Notes under the pieces: generated by a model
Databases searched by the model: none
What the model was told of the DNA's origin: nothing
Seen by the model: the letters and a program-made list of their open reading frames with translations, nothing else
NCBI GenBank assembly: GCA_026399075.1
Contig: JAPLRR010000101.1
Location: 1-41,376 of the forward strand
Source of the DNA: Methylococcales bacterium
GTDB lineage: Bacteria > Pseudomonadota > Gammaproteobacteria > Methylococcales > Methylomonadaceae
DNA length: 41,376 nt
Direction: 5' to 3'
Shown: positions 1 through 7,771 of the stretch, in pieces
Numbering within the stretch: position 1 is the first letter of the stretch
Layout: the number at the start of each line of letters is the position of its first letter
Made by a program: the position numbers and the translations under genes

Positions 1-102
1 GGGGTGAAGATGAGTAAAAAGGCATTCAAGGCTATGGGCGACAGAATTGAAAGGGACGCGTCGTTGCCAAAATACTACATGACTATTCAACCTCAACTAT
101 AA
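1..102 (+). CDS. ISAzo13-family transposase, C-terminal fragment (cut by window start)
   Basis: This is the 33-residue C-terminal tail of the DDE transposase that is complete at 40133-41338. It is in frame from base 1 and stops with TAA at 100-102. No catalytic residue lies in this part. The rest of the gene lies outside the window, so nothing can be said about whether this copy is intact. Confidence 0.85.
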   Translation, partial: GVKMSKKAFKAMGDRIERDASLPKYYMTIQPQL

Positions 103-140
103 GGAAATTTGATGGGGGTTATTTATTGCGAGTTACCTAA
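1..140 (+). mobile_element. Right end of an ISAzo13-like insertion sequence (partial copy)
   Basis: Bases 1-140 are identical to the last 140 bases of the window (41237-41376), which are the right end of the complete element at 40033-41376. The fragment carries the last 33 codons of the transposase and the right terminal inverted repeat, which ends with GAGTTACCTAA at base 140. The unrelated sequence from base 141 marks the outer boundary of the element. Confidence 0.9.
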
Positions 141-323
141 AAACCCAAAAAGGTGGCATTCATTACACATTGTAGGTGTACAAATCGATTTTCGCTTTAT
201 ATGTTGTTGTTTGTCAACAGCCATGCAAGAAAAATACACCCCATCGGAAAACTCAAACACACCTCATGGCAAGCCAAAAATTGCTGGACAGGGTGCGCGA
301 TAAAATCCGTTTAAGGCAGTTCA

Positions 324-372
324 GTAGGTCGGGCAACAGTTTTATCGTTGCCCGACATTGCGGTATCCGATG
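324..372. repeat. REP-like palindrome, type 1
   Basis: A hairpin of the form GTCGGGCAAC, short loop, GTTGCCCGAC, followed by a conserved tail ending ATCCGATG. Close relatives lie at 39136-39184 and 39190-39239. The stem is kept while the loop and tail vary slightly, as expected of a dispersed palindromic repeat. Confidence 0.75.
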
Positions 373-472
373 TTAAAACAGCAACGGCAAAACCACAAAT
401 AAATTTCACAATCGGCCTCCGAATGGGCATTGCCTTTTAGATTATCCAAAGCCATCACCGAATCCGGGCATT

Positions 473-510
473 GAAATGTCGGGCACGAAAAGCATGTGCC
501 CGACCTACCC
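473..510. repeat. REP-like palindrome, type 2 (38-bp exact repeat)
   Basis: This contains the stem GTCGGGCAC and GTGCCCGAC around a short loop. The full 38 bases are repeated without mismatch at 39286-39323. In both places it lies roughly 50 to 100 bases after a type 1 palindrome in the same orientation. Confidence 0.8.
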
Positions 511-532
511 GGCATGGCTTGGCTTGATTTTG

Positions 533-859
533 CTAAAAAATCAAATATCTTTCAATTGCTTGGCGATGTGCATATTGGGGAGAACCGTAATTTTGGTGTC
601 GTAGATCAATATCTCGCTGGATAGATAAAGCCACCTCAGTCACTCTCCTATCACCAAAATCAGCTTGAATTCTTGCCAGCACGACGCGACACTGCATTGC
701 GTTAAAGCCTCGGTTCCATCGCTGGTCATTAAAGATAGACGCCAACCATGCCATGGTCATTTTTGCTGACGTAGCGTTCATTCCTTGTGGGTATGGGCAA
801 GCATCTCCCTTTATATAAGCTTCGTAGCATTCCAGAATGTGTTCTTCGGTTATCGGCAT
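533..859 (-). CDS. Hypothetical protein, 108 residues
   Basis: I do not recognise this protein. It has a plausible composition with several Trp, Tyr and Cys residues, no signal peptide and no membrane segment. The N-terminal part (residues 5-60) looks helical. The start is the ATG at 859; the upstream sequence is AT-rich and lacks a good Shine-Dalgarno site, which lowers confidence. It stands alone between non-coding stretches rich in repeats, so its context gives no hint of function. Confidence 0.5.
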   Translation of the reverse strand: MPITEEHILECYEAYIKGDACPYPQGMNATSAKMTMAWLASIFNDQRWNRGFNAMQCRVVLARIQADFGDRRVTEVALSIQRDIDLRHQNYGSPQYAHRQAIERYLIF

Positions 860-927
860 ATTTATTTAACGCAATAGTAAAAATTTAAACTTCATGATAG
901 CGTCAATATTGATTGGTCTGCTCAGGA

Positions 928-1090
928 TTTTCATTTGCAATTAAAGTCAGTCCACGGAAATGGATTGCGAGCCGGTGCCGATAATTGCAAGCTCATTTGT
1001 AGATAATGTGAGCCCGACGGCTATTTCATTTGCAATTATTTTGAGCCCAAAACAGCGTTGAATGCGAGCCCATCCGATTTTAAACGCAAG
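928..1090. repeat. Cluster of degenerate GAGCC/TTTGCAATTA repeats, possible mobile-element end relic
   Basis: The 15-mer TTTCATTTGCAATTA occurs exactly at 929-943 and 1024-1038. In between and after it lie variants of GCGAGCC, GTGAGCCC, TTGAGCCC and GCAAGCC, spaced about 20-30 bases apart. Closely spaced degenerate repeats of this kind are typical of the ends of some transposable elements that bind a transposase at several sites. No transposase gene is adjacent, so this may be a remnant. Confidence 0.4.
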
Positions 1091-1123
1091 CCGTTACACT
1101 TAAGGCCATAAGTTGCGCAACGC

Positions 1124-1191
1124 ATAGGATGTGCTGAGGAACGAAGCGCATCGTTCGCGATTGATGCGCCTCCATCGTCAGCACTTCCTAT
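1124..1191. repeat. Long nested palindrome
   Basis: An outer pair (ATAGGA with TCCTAT, then GTGCTGA with TCAGCAC) encloses an inner pair (GCGCATC with GATGCGC) around a short loop. The DNA could fold into a hairpin about 68 bases long with small internal bulges. It is not followed by a T-run in either direction, so a dispersed palindromic element is more likely than a terminator. Confidence 0.6.
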
Positions 1192-1400
1192 AGTCAAGCC
1201 GCTTTGAGCGAAAACGAAATACTTCGTATCCTACACATCGGGAGCGCGGTGTGTCGAAAGCGGAAGTTTACTCTCGTGTTCAAACTGCCCTGTCGTAGAT
1301 AAGCCAAACCCATAAATATTATCTATTTTCAGGTCTTACCCAGCACGCCTGCACCGCTTCGTTAGGTATTCAAACCTAATATCTTTGGTAAAGTCATGTT

Positions 1401-1428
1401 ATTGGGTTACGAAAAGATGCAACCCACC
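1401..1428. repeat. Short hairpin repeat shared with 33241-33267
   Basis: TTGGGTT and AACCCA flank a conserved loop that contains CGAAAAGATG. The same unit, with only a couple of mismatches, occurs at 33241-33267. It lies just downstream of the amidase gene that ends at 1444. Confidence 0.6.
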
Positions 1429-1443
1429 ACACTGCCACAAATT

Positions 1444-2502
1444 CTAAAACGGCACTTTAGCCGCTTTTTTAAATTTTCCTGAAACGTCGCCGGACAAATT
1501 GATATTGTCGGGGTTTAAAACCATCACGGGCGCACCTGCCGTCAATTTAAATTTGGCCAGATCGGCCCAAATCACATTGGGGCTGGTGGTAAATTCAAAG
1601 TAATAGCGTTTATGGCTTAGGTCGGTCACGGTGCGATATTCGGTGTTATAAACACCAAAATCTTTGTAGGGTGCGCCAAAGGGGACGGAAACATTGCGGA
1701 TGATGCCTAACATGCTGGCCACCGCTTCACGCTCAGTTTTTGGTTCAGGTAACATCGGCAAATAATAGGAGGCGCGCAGGAAGCGGTCAGATGCGTTCAC
1801 ATTGCCTGGTAAGGGCATTTCACTGCTGGGTTTGGAAAAATCTTGTTTTTTTAGTAGGGCGAGATGTTCGTCATAGGCTGGGTCATTGGTCATGATTTTG
1901 AATTCACGGCCATGGTGCACGGTTTGTTTACCATTTAAATATTCAATAATGGCCGAATCCCCGCTTGCATCTTCTATGGCTAAATGCACTGTCGTTTTGG
2001 TGCCACGCGCTTCTGCCAGGACGATTTGAACGTTTTCCAGCAAAGCCAGGGCTTCGATGACGGTAGCCGCATTGTCCAAAACATATTGCGCCCATGTTGC
2101 GCCATTGATGGCTTTTTTGCTGGTATCCCGTGGACCAAAATCACTGATTTTAAAAAACAGCATGTGGGCGGCCAAACCGCGCTCGTTAAAACCATCGGCA
2201 GCGGCTATGCCGTATATGGATGTCACCATGCTGCCATATTTTGATGTCCAGCTTAGGGAATTCTCTTTAATGACCTGCTCGCCGCCAAGACGACCGCCAT
2301 CCCGTTTCATGCCGCGCGGTAAGACGGTAAGTACGGGTTCTGTGGATTCCGGCCAATCCATCGTACGACCAATCAACACCGCTTGTTGGTTATCGTTCCA
2401 CAGCACACGGGAACATGCACTGGCGGATTGCGCGGTACAAAGCCCTAGGGCAATCATGGCTAGGGCGCTACCTACGGCTTGGTTTATGCATTTGTATTTC
2501 AT
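1444..2502 (-). CDS. Secreted linear amide C-N hydrolase (choloylglycine hydrolase family)
   Basis: An Ntn-hydrolase of the penicillin V acylase / bile salt hydrolase family, 352 residues, which cleaves linear amide bonds. Residues 1-29 form a signal peptide ending ASA, so cleavage exposes the nucleophile Cys30. Other family active-site residues are visible: Arg46 and Asp49 in GRTMDW, Asn206 in TNDPAY and Arg240 in ASDRF. The motif GFNERGL (104-110) matches the conserved oxyanion loop region. The likely location is the periplasm or outside the cell. In bacteria that do not meet bile, relatives often act on N-acyl-homoserine lactones or other acyl amides, so the substrate here is open. It is transcribed alone. 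Confidence 0.9.
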   Translation of the reverse strand: MKYKCINQAVGSALAMIALGLCTAQSASACSRVLWNDNQQAVLIGRTMDWPESTEPVLTVLPRGMKRDGGRLGGEQVIKENSLSWTSKYGSMVTSIYGIAAADGFNERGLAAHMLFFKISDFGPRDTSKKAINGATWAQYVLDNAATVIEALALLENVQIVLAEARGTKTTVHLAIEDASGDSAIIEYLNGKQTVHHGREFKIMTNDPAYDEHLALLKKQDFSKPSSEMPLPGNVNASDRFLRASYYLPMLPEPKTEREAVASMLGIIRNVSVPFGAPYKDFGVYNTEYRTVTDLSHKRYYFEFTTSPNVIWADLAKFKLTAGAPVMVLNPDNINLSGDVSGKFKKAAKVPF

Positions 2503-2581
2503 TGTGACAAATCCTCTGCTTAATTTAGTTTAGTGGGTATTGGGCAATAAAACAGCCAAGTGGATAGCGGCCAAAAAACCA

Positions 2582-3553
2582 CTACCGTTTCGGCTTAGAT
2601 CTTTTCGGTTCTGGTTGGGGGCTTGCCGCTACGGGTTCTGAGCGCTCCAGACCAGCAAATTCAAACAGCAAATCCAGTTCTTTATCGGTCAGTTCATAAA
2701 AAGTACAGGCTTTTAGGCGTTCCGGTAACACCACCGGCCCATAGCGGACGCGCATCAAGCGGCTAACGACCACTTCTTGGGATTCCCATAAGCGCCTGAC
2801 CAGACGGTTACGGCCTTCACTGACAATGACGTGATACCATTTATTGGCACCTTCGCCACCGAAAAAGTGGATGGCATTAAATTTTGCCAAGCCATCTTCC
2901 AGTTCCACGCCTTGCTTCAGTTTTTCCAAGGTGGTATCCGGCACATCCCCTAAAATACGCACGGCGTATTCACGTTCAACTTCAGTCGATGGGTGCATCA
3001 GGCGGTTCGCCAATTCGCCGTTATTGGTGACCAATAATAAGCCTGAGGTATTGATGTCCAATCGGCCCACGGCTATCCAACGGGCTGTGGTAAGCGACGG
3101 CAATTGGGTGAACACCACCGGGCGGCCTTCTGGGTCACGGCGGGTCACCACTTCGCCAGTGGGCTTGTGGTAAAGCAAAACCCGGGTTGGTTGTACGGCA
3201 AATTTTTCCCAGTGCACAACCCGCTCATTAAGTTGTAAATAGTCGCCCGCTTTTAAACGGTCGCCGAGTTTGACGGTCACACCGTTCAGTTTAAAGCGGC
3301 CTTCTTCTATCCAGCGCTCAATTTCCCTGCGAGAGCCAACACCACCCCGCGATAGGACTTTTTGGATGCGCTCACCCGCTTCCGATTGCGGGGCGGCAGC
3401 CTTTTTTACCGGTTTTGGTAAATCCGGCTGTTTGCCTGGATTGGCGTTATGCTTTGGCGCGGCCCGCTGTTGGTTTTTACGCTGTTGTTTCGGCGACTTG
3501 GTGTTGCTGGCCGTCTGTTTTGGCGGGGTTTTGCTTGCTTGCTTGTTGTTCAC
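2582..3553 (-). CDS. rluB: 23S rRNA pseudouridine synthase RluB
   Basis: The gene encodes a 323-residue enzyme of the RsuA/RluB/RluE/RluF family, which converts a uridine of the 23S rRNA peptidyl-transferase region (U2605 in E. coli) to pseudouridine. Residues 1-58 are a Lys/Gln/Pro-rich low-complexity extension. An S4 RNA-binding domain follows (about 60-110, ERIQKVLSRGGVGSRRE). The catalytic domain carries the GRLDINTSGLLL motif with catalytic Asp166. A basic tail closes the protein. The first 77 bases overlap the 3' end of scpB in another frame, so the two are probably translationally coupled. An scpA-scpB-rluB order is common in gammaproteobacteria. Confidence 0.93.
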   Translation of the reverse strand: MNNKQASKTPPKQTASNTKSPKQQRKNQQRAAPKHNANPGKQPDLPKPVKKAAAPQSEAGERIQKVLSRGGVGSRREIERWIEEGRFKLNGVTVKLGDRLKAGDYLQLNERVVHWEKFAVQPTRVLLYHKPTGEVVTRRDPEGRPVVFTQLPSLTTARWIAVGRLDINTSGLLLVTNNGELANRLMHPSTEVEREYAVRILGDVPDTTLEKLKQGVELEDGLAKFNAIHFFGGEGANKWYHVIVSEGRNRLVRRLWESQEVVVSRLMRVRYGPVVLPERLKACTFYELTDKELDLLFEFAGLERSEPVAASPQPEPKRSKPKR

Positions 3554-4136
3554 TCGTTACCTGCATAGGAAGTTGCGTATTATCTAAAGACCCATCAAGA
3601 CGATGTAACTCTTGCAAAGTCGGTAGTTCATTTAAAGCTGAAATATTAAAATAATCCAGAAATTGTTTGGTCGTGCCATATAAACCGGGTCTGCCAGGCA
3701 CTTCTTTATGCCCTACCACCCTCACCCACTCCCGTTCCAATAAGGTTTGGATAATCGAGGAACTGACACTAACGCCGCGTATATCTTCAATATCACCCCG
3801 GGTGACGGGTTGCCGATAGGCGATAATTGCCAGCGTTTCCAGTAAAGCGCGTGAATATTTGGGTGGTTTTTCTTCAAACAAGCGGGCTATCCAGCGCGAC
3901 AAATCTGACTTGACCTGAAACCGATAGCCGCTGGCCAGCTTTTTTAATTCTATGGGCCGTTGGCTGTAGTCTTCCGTTATCGCCGCGATGGCATCTTGTA
4001 TAGATGCTAAGTCAGGTTGCTCCAATTCTGGAAACACTTGCTGCACTTGTTTGGCCGTCATCGGACGTTTGGCGGCAAATAAAATGGCTTCTACAATACG
4101 CTTGGTTTTCACGTTGATATCAAGGTGTTCGGTCAC
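3477..4136 (-). CDS. scpB: Segregation and condensation protein B (ScpB)
   Basis: ScpB is the winged-helix partner of ScpA in the SMC/MksB-type condensin complex that organises and segregates the chromosome. The conserved core starts with VKTKRIVEAILFAAKRPM and continues through SRALLETLAIIAYRQPVTRGDIEDIRGV and PGRPGLYGTT; a variable tail follows. I chose the GTG at 4136 because it sits just before the family N-terminus; another GTG lies at 4160. Neither has a good ribosome binding site. The frame stays open to an ATG at 4556, which would overlap scpA by 221 bases and add a low-complexity Ser/Pro/Lys-rich leader. The 3' end overlaps rluB. Confidence 0.85.
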   Translation of the reverse strand: MTEHLDINVKTKRIVEAILFAAKRPMTAKQVQQVFPELEQPDLASIQDAIAAITEDYSQRPIELKKLASGYRFQVKSDLSRWIARLFEEKPPKYSRALLETLAIIAYRQPVTRGDIEDIRGVSVSSSIIQTLLEREWVRVVGHKEVPGRPGLYGTTKQFLDYFNISALNELPTLQELHRLDGSLDNTQLPMQVTSEQQASKQNPAKTDGQQHQVAETTA

Positions 4137-4335
4137 TGTGGTTAAGGTAGGTAAGACCACCGGTTTGGGATGGCTACGCCGTTTACGAAAACCTAGGCCA
4201 ATGCTGTGCGGCGGCTGTTTATAAAGGTATTCCTTTAGCGGCTCGTGTCCCTCAGTAGGCCCTTGGCTGAGGGCTATGCTAACATCGTCACTGCTTGCGG
4301 TGGTTAATTCAGCAGGGGCTGCCTTAACTTTGACT

Positions 4336-5151
4336 TTACGCGGCTTTTTCGGTGCTGGCGGAAGGGGCGCTTCTGACTCGGATGTCGGCAAAGGGCTCGG
4401 ATTGGGTGATTTCGATGAGTCCTTCTTTTCCGAGTTCGAGGATGGCCAAGAAGGCGACGACGACGCCGGGTCGGCCTTCTTTTCGGTTAAATAATTGCGG
4501 GAAAAGGAGACTATTTTCTCCTTTAAGGATTTCCAAAATGGTTGCCATTCGTTCACGGACAGATAAAGCTTCTTTGGTTATTTGGTGGTGGCTAAGTTGG
4601 TCAACGCGTTTTAGGACATCTTTGAGCGCCAGTAACATGTCACTGAGCTGGATGTCGGGCAAAGGTTGTACAACATGGGTTTGTGACACATCCACATCAA
4701 TGGCAAATATATCACGTTCAAATCGGGGCAATAAGTCGATCTCTTCAGCAGCGGCCTTAATACATTCGTATTCTTGCAGCCTACGGATCAAGGTTGCCCT
4801 AGGGTCTTCTTCGTCATCTTCGGTATCTGATTGCCTAGGCAATAACATCCGCGATTTAATTTCTGCCAATAGTGCCGCCATCACCAAATATTCAGCCGCC
4901 AATTCGAGGTTAAGCACCCCCATAATTTGGATATAGCTGATATATTGCTGGGTAATCTCGGCAATTGGGATGTTTACAATATCCAAGTTTTGCCGCCGGA
5001 TCAAATACAGCAATAAATCCAACGGCCCTTCAAACAAGTCCAAAAAAACTTCCAGTGCATCGGGTGGGATGTACAGGTCTTCAGGCAGTTGGTTAAAAGG
5101 TGCGCCATTGACGACGGCTAAGTTCGGTGGTGTGGCTGTTGTGCTGTCCAT
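4336..5151 (-). CDS. scpA: Segregation and condensation protein A (ScpA)
   Basis: Kleisin subunit of the bacterial condensin complex, 271 residues, close to the usual length. The hallmark motif LFEGPLDLLLYLIRRQNLDI (about 39-58) binds the SMC head or neck. It is followed by the ScpB-binding middle region and a C-terminal winged helix (RPGVVVAFLAILELGKEGLI). The start at 5151 is preceded by TAGGAT. It lies between the M50 protease gene and scpB on the minus strand and is probably cotranscribed with both. Confidence 0.93.
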   Translation of the reverse strand: MDSTTATPPNLAVVNGAPFNQLPEDLYIPPDALEVFLDLFEGPLDLLLYLIRRQNLDIVNIPIAEITQQYISYIQIMGVLNLELAAEYLVMAALLAEIKSRMLLPRQSDTEDDEEDPRATLIRRLQEYECIKAAAEEIDLLPRFERDIFAIDVDVSQTHVVQPLPDIQLSDMLLALKDVLKRVDQLSHHQITKEALSVRERMATILEILKGENSLLFPQLFNRKEGRPGVVVAFLAILELGKEGLIEITQSEPFADIRVRSAPSASTEKAA

Positions 5152-5239
5152 TTATCCTAAATCAAACGCTGCCCTAAAAGAATGGGGATGGTCTTGCAAG
5201 CATACCTTGTCGTCTTGAGAGGCGATCAAAGCCTAAGGC

Positions 5240-5896
5240 TTATAAGCCTGCAATCCCAAAAAACACTTTCTGGGCGATAAACATCGGGTACTCCAGCAAC
5301 ACATTCAAGATTTTAAAGTATAAAAACGCCAATAAAATAAGGAATCCGTAACGTTCCAGACGGTTATATTGCCACGCCCAGTAACTGGGCAAAAAATTGG
5401 TTATGATACGACTGCCATCTAGCGGCGGTATGGGCAATAGGTTAATCAATGCCAACACCAAATTGATGGAAATGCCCGCTACGCCAGAATAAATCAAGGG
5501 CAGTGAAATGGCTTCGGCACTAGTGCCAATAGTCACTCCCAAACGCACAACCATCGCCCAAAAAAATGCCATCAAAAAGTTTGATACCGGGCCTGCCAAC
5601 GCCACGACAGCCATGTCATGCAAGGGTTTTTTGAAGTTTCTGGGGTCTATCGGCACTGGCTTAGCCCAACCAAAAATAAAACCAGTGCCAGTAATCAGCA
5701 ACAGACCCGGCAATAAGATAGTGCCGACTAAATCAATATGTTTAAGGGGGTTTAAGGTCAGCCGACCTAAGCTGGCGGCGGTGTTGTCACCATATTTTTT
5801 TGCCACCCAACCGTGCGCCACTTCATGCCCGGTAATGGCAAAAACTACCGGCAATATCCATACGACGATGCGCTGCACTAAGCTTAATTCATCCAT
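5240..5896 (-). CDS. Site-2 protease family (peptidase M50) membrane protein
   Basis: A 218-residue intramembrane zinc metalloprotease-type protein. The HExxH zinc motif is visible as HEVAH (residues 24-28), and the second metal-binding motif as NLLPIPPLDGSR near residue 155. Hydrophobic segments predict about five to six membrane passes. The short YwhC/FeoB-associated type without a PDZ domain is commonly found next to scpA in proteobacteria. The start ATG at 5896 has AGGAAA upstream. Its substrate is unknown; a link to envelope stress or regulator cleavage would be a guess. Confidence 0.88.
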   Translation of the reverse strand: MDELSLVQRIVVWILPVVFAITGHEVAHGWVAKKYGDNTAASLGRLTLNPLKHIDLVGTILLPGLLLITGTGFIFGWAKPVPIDPRNFKKPLHDMAVVALAGPVSNFLMAFFWAMVVRLGVTIGTSAEAISLPLIYSGVAGISINLVLALINLLPIPPLDGSRIITNFLPSYWAWQYNRLERYGFLILLAFLYFKILNVLLEYPMFIAQKVFFGIAGL

Positions 5897-5911
5897 CAGT
5901 TTTCCTGTCTA

Positions 5912-6535
5912 TCAATCCAGCATGGGGGCAAGGCCTTTGCCTTGCCGGATGATCTCAGTCCCATTGCTGGAAAATTCAATCATGGTCGTTACTTCAAATT
6001 CAATAATACCCGCATCTATCACTAAGTCCAGCTCATGCTCAAGCTTGGCCCTGATTTCGTAAGGGTCACTCATGGCATCGCTTTCACCAGGCAGTACCAA
6101 AGTGGAGCTAAACAAGGCTTCGCCCAATTCCTGAAGCAATAATTGCGCTACGGGGTGATCGGGTATGCGTATGCCTATGGTTTTTTTCTTGGGGTGCTGT
6201 AAGCGGCGCGGCACTTCCCGGGTGGCATCCAAGATAAACGTGAAAGGCCCCGGCGTTAAGGCTTTAATCAAGCGGTAAGCATCGTTGCCGATTTTAGTGA
6301 AGTTTGAAACCTGGGTCAGGTCTTTGCAAACCAAGGTGAAATTATGTTTGTCATCCAGTTGCCTGATGCGCCGTATTTTGTCCATGGCTTGTTTATCACC
6401 CACTTGGCAGGCAAGTGCATAAGAAGAATCAGTCGGATAAGCAATAACGCCCCCTTTACGGATAATGTCCACGGCACGGTGGATCAGGCGTAGCTGGGGG
6501 TTTTCGGGATGAATTTCAAAAAACTGGGCCATCAT
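5912..6535 (-). CDS. yciO: YciO/TsaC-family protein (L-threonylcarbamoyladenylate synthase-like)
   Basis: This 207-residue protein aligns closely with E. coli YciO from its N-terminus (AQFFEIHPENPQLRLI), through GGVIAYPTDSSYALAC, HNFTLVCKDL, TPGPFTFIL, KKTIGIRIPDHP and the conserved SDPYEI stretch. Members of the YrdC/Sua5/TsaC superfamily bind ATP, threonine and RNA. TsaC makes threonylcarbamoyl-AMP for tRNA t6A; YciO is a paralogue whose precise role is less certain. Two ATG codons lie in tandem (6535 and 6532); the second matches the E. coli start better. A 15-base gap to the protease gene suggests one operon. Confidence 0.88.
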   Translation of the reverse strand: MMAQFFEIHPENPQLRLIHRAVDIIRKGGVIAYPTDSSYALACQVGDKQAMDKIRRIRQLDDKHNFTLVCKDLTQVSNFTKIGNDAYRLIKALTPGPFTFILDATREVPRRLQHPKKKTIGIRIPDHPVAQLLLQELGEALFSSTLVLPGESDAMSDPYEIRAKLEHELDLVIDAGIIEFEVTTMIEFSSNGTEIIRQGKGLAPMLD

Positions 6536-6686
6536 TTGATTAAATGCGGTTAAATAACATCACATTATACCCTAGATTTAAATAAGCTTGCAGCTTGAAT
6601 AAAAGCAAAGGTTGATCAGCTTACGCGTTATGGCTTTTGGTAAAGTTGGGTACAATACCCCCAGAAAGTTTTAAGGGCGTTTACCC

Positions 6687-7211
6687 ATGATTATCCGATT
6701 GGCCTTATTGTTATTATTTGCCGCTCTTACGCTGTTTATTTCGGTGGATGTATTATTGGCTTTGGCAATGCCGGGATTACCGGGATTTCTGACCCAGTTG
6801 GGCTTGGCGGCTTTATTTGGCGGCTTTGCTTTACTTTTGGCCAGCGGCTTATGGCTGTTATTGAAGGCTATGGTTTTGGCGTGTTTTGACTACTTTTCAG
6901 TGCAGCAGCGGGCAGCGCGGCGCGTCCTGTTTGTTCAAGGGCAACAAGATGCTGTCCAACGTCGCTATTATTTTAGGTTGCAACAGCTCAACTATTTTAA
7001 CCGTATCCGGCGGAAAAAACTGTTGGTGGCCAATGACAAACAGCACCTAAAATCCTTATCCCTAGCGATAACAAAAGATTTGCAGTCAATCAGGCCTAAG
7101 TTGCCCAAAGCCAGCTATCAGCAACTGTATAATGAGCACATCCAGTGCCGAAAGCAGCGAGATATCGAGGCTTTATTAAGGTTGCAGCAGAAAATAACCA
7201 GGATTGATTAA
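6687..7211 (+). CDS. Hypothetical membrane protein with C-terminal coiled-coil region
   Basis: I do not recognise a family. Two hydrophobic segments (about 4-30 and 33-65) form an N-terminal membrane hairpin. The rest (70-174) is polar, rich in Gln, Arg, Lys and Leu, and strongly helical, likely a cytoplasmic coiled coil. It is followed six bases later by another helical protein gene on the same strand, so the two probably form an operon and may act together. Confidence 0.75.
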   Translation: MIIRLALLLLFAALTLFISVDVLLALAMPGLPGFLTQLGLAALFGGFALLLASGLWLLLKAMVLACFDYFSVQQRAARRVLFVQGQQDAVQRRYYFRLQQLNYFNRIRRKKLLVANDKQHLKSLSLAITKDLQSIRPKLPKASYQQLYNEHIQCRKQRDIEALLRLQQKITRID

Positions 7212-7217
7212 CCAACC

Positions 7218-7748
7218 ATGAGTGTAAAAAACCGCATTTTTTCTTGGCTCAAGCTGTTCCATGCGATTAAAGATGAAAATCTGCAATGGCAACAAGCCAA
7301 CCAAGGTCAGCAAGACCAGCTTAAACAAGCCCGTATGCTGGCCTCTAAAGCGCTGGAGGCCGAACTGAAAAAGAAAAGTGTCCAGCTGGCGCATGACATT
7401 AGCCTGCTAAAGGCAAAAAACAATGCGGATTTGCTGATGTTTAAAACCAAGTGCAAACAAGACATAAAAGATTACCAGCAATATTTGGCGGCGCTGGATA
7501 AACTTAAACAATCGATTCAAGCCAGCTATACCCATTTGCCTGAGGCGGTTGCTTTCACCATCCACCATCATGCCAAACATTTGTTAAATGAAATGTGGGA
7601 AACGCAAGACCCCGAACAAAAGATGCACTATGAATTACAGCTGATCCGGTTTATGGCAACGGTGCATGAAGAGTCCCGCCTGCATCTTGAAGGTGCAACT
7701 ACCGACAAGTTGCCGGAAAGGACTTTGGGCTTGCTGCAACAAAAATGA
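7218..7748 (+). CDS. Hypothetical helical protein, partner of the upstream membrane protein
   Basis: An unrecognised soluble protein of 176 residues. Residues 20-110 are Gln/Lys/Ala/Leu-rich with few glycines or prolines, which suggests a long coiled coil. The motif AVAFTIHHHAKHLLNEMW (about 112-130) is the most distinctive part. There is no signal peptide. The six-base gap after the preceding gene indicates cotranslation. A scaffold or regulatory partner of the membrane protein is possible but is inference. Confidence 0.72.
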   Translation: MSVKNRIFSWLKLFHAIKDENLQWQQANQGQQDQLKQARMLASKALEAELKKKSVQLAHDISLLKAKNNADLLMFKTKCKQDIKDYQQYLAALDKLKQSIQASYTHLPEAVAFTIHHHAKHLLNEMWETQDPEQKMHYELQLIRFMATVHEESRLHLEGATTDKLPERTLGLLQQK

Positions 7749-7771
7749 ACGTATGCAGCGGTGGCTAGTTT

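Larger units (their letters stand above)
141..532. other. Intergenic region with two REP-like palindromes
   Basis: No convincing gene is seen in these 392 bases. They follow the IS end and contain two hairpin repeats (324-372 and 473-510) that recur in the same order near 39190-39323. Short open frames here have no ribosome binding site and no recognisable protein. Confidence 0.6.
860..1443. other. Repeat-rich intergenic region
   Basis: No gene is supported in these 584 bases. They hold a cluster of short degenerate repeats (928-1090), a long nested palindrome (1124-1191) and a short hairpin (1401-1428) that recurs at 33241-33267. The region looks like a graveyard of small mobile or palindromic elements. 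Confidence 0.55.

Noticed and set aside
2057..2533. Long plus-strand open frame opposite the choloylglycine-hydrolase-type gene
   Set aside because: It is antisense to a well-supported gene with clear active-site residues, and its product has no family features.
3477..4556. The 359-codon reading of scpB as the true gene
   Set aside because: It would overlap scpA by 221 bases and add a low-complexity leader not typical of ScpB; kept only as a finding.
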